The position numbers and the translations under genes are program-made. Positions 57,516 to 60,266 of a stretch of 60,266 nt of DNA are shown one piece after another. Every line of letters starts with the position of its first letter. The first letter of the stretch is position 1. The DNA comes from Burkholderiaceae bacterium (GTDB lineage Bacteria > Pseudomonadota > Gammaproteobacteria > Burkholderiales > Rhodocyclaceae). The stretch spans positions 1 through 60,266 of the forward strand of contig JAIPCT010000011.1 in assembly GCA_021738065.1 (NCBI GenBank), read 5' to 3'. Under the pieces are notes generated by a model, which worked only from the letters and a program-made list of their open reading frames with translations, was not told the DNA's origin and searched no databases.

Positions 57516-60221
57516 GTGCGCAATACTCACCAGCGATTTCAATTCAAGGTCGCCGCCTTAGCGGTGGCATTAGCTGTCTTGCCCTTGGCGACGCATGCAG
57601 CCGGGTTGGGACGTATCACCGTGCTTTCGGCATTGGGGCAGCCGCTCAAAGCCGAGCTGGAAGTTACCGCGACCCGCGATGAAGCGCCTTCATTGGCTGC
57701 CAAAGTCGCCGCCGCCGAGGCTTTTCGTCAGGCCGGAATTGAATATTCGCCGGCGTTGGCGACACTGAAGTTCTCCCGTGATATCAAGGAACGCGGTGGT
57801 CGTCGCTACCTGGAAATCAGCACCGACCGGCCCCTCAATGAGCCGTTCATCGACATGCTGGTCGAATTGACCTGGGCTTCCGGGCGTCTGGTTCGGGAAT
57901 ACACGTTCTTGCTGGATCCGCCTGATTTGGTTCAAAGAGCCGCGCCGGCAGCGGTGGCCGCGCCCGAGATCAGGCAATCTCCAATGGCGAAGCCCGCCGA
58001 GCAGGCTGCGGTTCCCGCCCCTGTTCAAATGCAGCCCGCCATTGAAAGCCGGGCACCCAGCACGATGAAAGCAAGCGAGAAGCCTGCATCGCGTTCGGCG
58101 TCAGGAAGCTTGCGCACGGTTGCCGCGGGTGACACCCTGAACAAGATTGCGGCGCAGACCAAGCCCGAGGGTGTCAGCCTTGATCAGATGCTGGTGGCGC
58201 TGTTCCGCACCAACCGGGACGTTTTTGACGGCGGCAACATGAATCGCGTCCAGGCCGGAAAGATCCTGTCGATTCCCGATGCCGAGGAGGCAGGGAAAGT
58301 TTCCGCAGCGGAAGCGCGAAAGGAAATTGTTGCTCAGGCGATAGATTTCAACGCCTATCGCAAGCGACTTGCCGCCGCTGCGGCGGCCGAGCCTGGCGGT
58401 GATCAGGGCGCGAAGCAGGCGGCAAGCGGCCGGATCGCACCCAAGGTGGAAGACAAGGCACCCATGGCGACCGGCACGGACAAGCTGGAAGTTTCCCGCA
58501 CCGAGGCGGCCAGGGATGCCAAGGGAAAGCCGCTTCAAGGGCGTATTGCTGCGCTCGAAGAAGATCTGGTGGCGCGGGATCGGGCGCTCAAGGAAGCAGG
58601 GAGCCGGATTGCCGATCTGGAAAAGAATCTCAACGATCTGCAAAAACTTGCCGAACTGAAGAGCCAGTCGGGAGCAGATTTGCAAAAGCAGGCGCAGGAT
58701 GCCAAATCCGCTCCAGCCATAGTTGTGACAGCGAGCCCCGAGGCTTCGACTCCGGCGCCGGCAATGGGCGCTGCGGTGGCGGAAAAACCACCCGAGGCAG
58801 CCAAGGCAGAGCCGGCTGCCAAGCCAGACGAAGCACCCAAGGCGCCGCCACCCAAGAAAAAGCCCGCGCCACCGCCGCCGCCGCCCGAGCCCGAACCCGA
58901 CTTCATCGAAGAAAACGCGGCGCTTGTGTTTGGCGGCGGTGCGGTGCTGGCGGTGCTATTTGGATGGTTGGGGATTTCCGCCTTCCGTAAAAAACGCGCG
59001 GCAGCGGCGGCAGACGATGCATCAATTGTTGAATCGGATTTTTCGACGCACTCGGTATTCAGTTCCACCAGTGTTGCGCCACCGCCAGGTGAGCAGGAGG
59101 AAAGCCAGTTCAGTTCCACCAGTATCGGGATGAATGCCCATCAGGAATCCGAGGCGGTTGATCCGGTTGTCGAGGCAGACACATTCCTTGCTTTCGGGCG
59201 AGATTCCCAGGCGGAAGAGATTCTTCTGGACGCCCTCAATGTGGATTCACAGCGACCGGCGATTCATCTCAAGCTGCTCGACATCTACTTTGCACGCAAG
59301 AATGCGGCCTTGTTCGAATCGGTGGCGAAGGAATTGCATTCGCTGACTTCGGGTACGGGGGCCGAGTGGGAAAAAGCGGCGCTCATGGGGGCTGCCATCG
59401 ACCCGGAGAATTCGCTTTACGGAACCGCAGAACCCGAGACTTCGGCGCAGGCTGCAGCCGCCGAGCCCGATGTGGCTGCCACCCAGATTCTTCGTTCCTC
59501 ACCGATGGCCGAGGCAAATGTCGATGTGGCCGAGGCAGCCGAAAAGGCCGAGCCGGCCGCCGGTCTGGATTTTGATCTGGATATCGGCACTAGCGAAGCA
59601 ATACCTGCCGCGCCCGCATCTTCGCCGTCCGAGCCGGATTCCGCAGGGCTGGATTTTGATCTCGATCTAGGCTCGCCGGAGACGGCTTCATCTCCCGAGG
59701 CGGCGCCGAAGGGCGACGCCGGAAACAGCGGGGCGGGTCTCGATATCGATTTCGACATGCCCGCGAGCGAACCGGAGGCGTCGTCTTCCGCGACGCCGCC
59801 ACCGGCGCCGGATGGTGGATTGGAAACACCGGCGGCCGCGATCGATACGAACAGCGTTGATTTCGACTTTGATTTGGACACTCCAGACGAAGCCAAACCG
59901 GCTCCCCTCGGCGACGTCGCCCTTGATCTTCCCGCATCGACAGCAACGCCGGCATCAGAGGCGCCTGCGCTTGATCTGAACAGCATCAGTCTGGAACTCG
60001 ATACCCCGTCGGTCGATACGCCGCCTGCTCCGGCCAACGTTGAAGCTGCTGGCGCAGACCTGGATGACAATCCTGAAGTAGCCACCAAGATCGAGCTGGC
60101 GATGGCTTACGAGGAAATGGGCGATCACGATGGCGCTCGGGAACTCTTCCAGGAGGCGCTGGCTGAAGGGAGTCCGGCGCAGCAGAAGGTGGCGCAAGCC
60201 AAACTTGACAGCCTCGGCTGA
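57516..60221 (+). CDS. fimV: FimV-type pilus/polarity hub protein
   Basis: 901 residues from GTG 57516 with GGGAG upstream. Signal peptide (to about 29), conserved N-terminal LGRITVLSALGQPLKAELEV domain, a LysM peptidoglycan-binding domain near 195-260 (LRTVAAGDTLNKIA), a coiled coil, an Ala/Pro/Lys-rich stretch, one membrane helix near 470-490 (LVFGGGAVLAVLFGWLGISAF), a long acidic low-complexity cytoplasmic part with repeated GLDFDLD-like motifs and a C-terminal TPR-like FimV domain (KIELAMAYEEMGDHDGARELFQEAL). FimV organises type IV pili and cell-pole signalling, including c-di-GMP effects. Confidence 0.93.
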   Translation: MRNTHQRFQFKVAALAVALAVLPLATHAAGLGRITVLSALGQPLKAELEVTATRDEAPSLAAKVAAAEAFRQAGIEYSPALATLKFSRDIKERGGRRYLEISTDRPLNEPFIDMLVELTWASGRLVREYTFLLDPPDLVQRAAPAAVAAPEIRQSPMAKPAEQAAVPAPVQMQPAIESRAPSTMKASEKPASRSASGSLRTVAAGDTLNKIAAQTKPEGVSLDQMLVALFRTNRDVFDGGNMNRVQAGKILSIPDAEEAGKVSAAEARKEIVAQAIDFNAYRKRLAAAAAAEPGGDQGAKQAASGRIAPKVEDKAPMATGTDKLEVSRTEAARDAKGKPLQGRIAALEEDLVARDRALKEAGSRIADLEKNLNDLQKLAELKSQSGADLQKQAQDAKSAPAIVVTASPEASTPAPAMGAAVAEKPPEAAKAEPAAKPDEAPKAPPPKKKPAPPPPPPEPEPDFIEENAALVFGGGAVLAVLFGWLGISAFRKKRAAAAADDASIVESDFSTHSVFSSTSVAPPPGEQEESQFSSTSIGMNAHQESEAVDPVVEADTFLAFGRDSQAEEILLDALNVDSQRPAIHLKLLDIYFARKNAALFESVAKELHSLTSGTGAEWEKAALMGAAIDPENSLYGTAEPETSAQAAAAEPDVAATQILRSSPMAEANVDVAEAAEKAEPAAGLDFDLDIGTSEAIPAAPASSPSEPDSAGLDFDLDLGSPETASSPEAAPKGDAGNSGAGLDIDFDMPASEPEASSSATPPPAPDGGLETPAAAIDTNSVDFDFDLDTPDEAKPAPLGDVALDLPASTATPASEAPALDLNSISLELDTPSVDTPPAPANVEAAGADLDDNPEVATKIELAMAYEEMGDHDGARELFQEALAEGSPAQQKVAQAKLDSLG

Positions 60222-60231
60222 TCGACAGGAG

Positions 60232-60255
60232 CTCCCGACGCCATGGCGTCGGGAG
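60232..60255 (+). terminator. Palindromic hairpin after fimV
   Basis: CTCCCGACGCC and GGCGTCGGGAG form an 11-bp stem with loop AT, 10 nt after the stop. No T-run is visible before the window ends, so it is a likely but unproven terminator. Confidence 0.65.
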
Positions 60256-60266
60256 GCAGTGTTCCA

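Overview
The window is high-GC chromosomal DNA from a betaproteobacterium. The order leuC - entericidin-like gene - leuD - leuB - asd - fimV at the right end, the NAD-dependent Fds-type formate dehydrogenase, the glutathione-dependent formaldehyde pathway and the overall gene style suggest a relative of the Rhodocyclales or Nitrosomonadales. No rRNA, tRNA, CRISPR array or intact insertion sequence was seen. About 65 genes are supported.

Layout. 1-6.6 kb: a cut-off glycosyltransferase, a DUF3179 protein and exported MsrA/MsrB on the minus strand, divergent from an ECF sigma factor with a small zinc-finger (anti-sigma-like) partner, a CWC-type Cys-rich protein, a heme-c/HAMP/GGDEF diguanylate cyclase and a haloacid dehalogenase. 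6.6-12.3 kb: radical SAM ArsS, a DUF4126 membrane protein and a complete mmdADCB-type sodium-pumping decarboxylase operon. 12.3-18.5 kb: an accessory-looking stretch with a CtaA/Cox15-like protein, a HigBA toxin-antitoxin pair, small proteins, a Tgl-like transglutaminase homologue, an acyltransferase and most copies of a dispersed repeat. 18.5-27.4 kb: housekeeping genes (5'-nucleotidase, WYL regulator, rsgA, pterin dehydratase, M48 protease, orn, GT39, rpmE, rho, trxA). 27.5-34.7 kb: ferredoxin, LysR regulator and fdsGBA-fdhD-fdsD. 34.7-50 kb: a one-carbon/sulfur and respiration block. 50.4-60.2 kb: aroC, a YdcH protein, an MFS transporter, the leucine genes, asd and fimV.

How the central block may work together. 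mtoX (methanethiol oxidase, SBP56 family) with a SCO protein and a MauG-like di-heme peroxidase would turn methanethiol into formaldehyde, sulfide and hydrogen peroxide. Gfa, FrmA and FghA would take formaldehyde to formate, and Fds would oxidise formate to CO2 with NADH. Divergent from mtoX is a PAS histidine kinase/FixJ-type regulator pair. It is followed by heme O synthase and by a cluster of CuA subunit, heme-copper subunit I, copper ATPase and SenC. Subunit I has nitric-oxide-reductase-like active-site residues, so this may be an sNOR-type enzyme.

Three near-identical 19-bp sites of the form CAATYRGGRTRAWTACCTA lie in the intergenic regions mtoX/kinase, ctaB/CuA subunit and gfa/aroC. I read these as a shared operator that ties methanethiol oxidation, the unusual heme-copper enzyme and formaldehyde disposal into one regulon. 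A second unexplained signal is a dispersed repeat (core AAAAGTCGGCGCTGGCG) with seven copies between 12.4 and 22 kb and three further exact 17-bp cores lying in frame inside genes.
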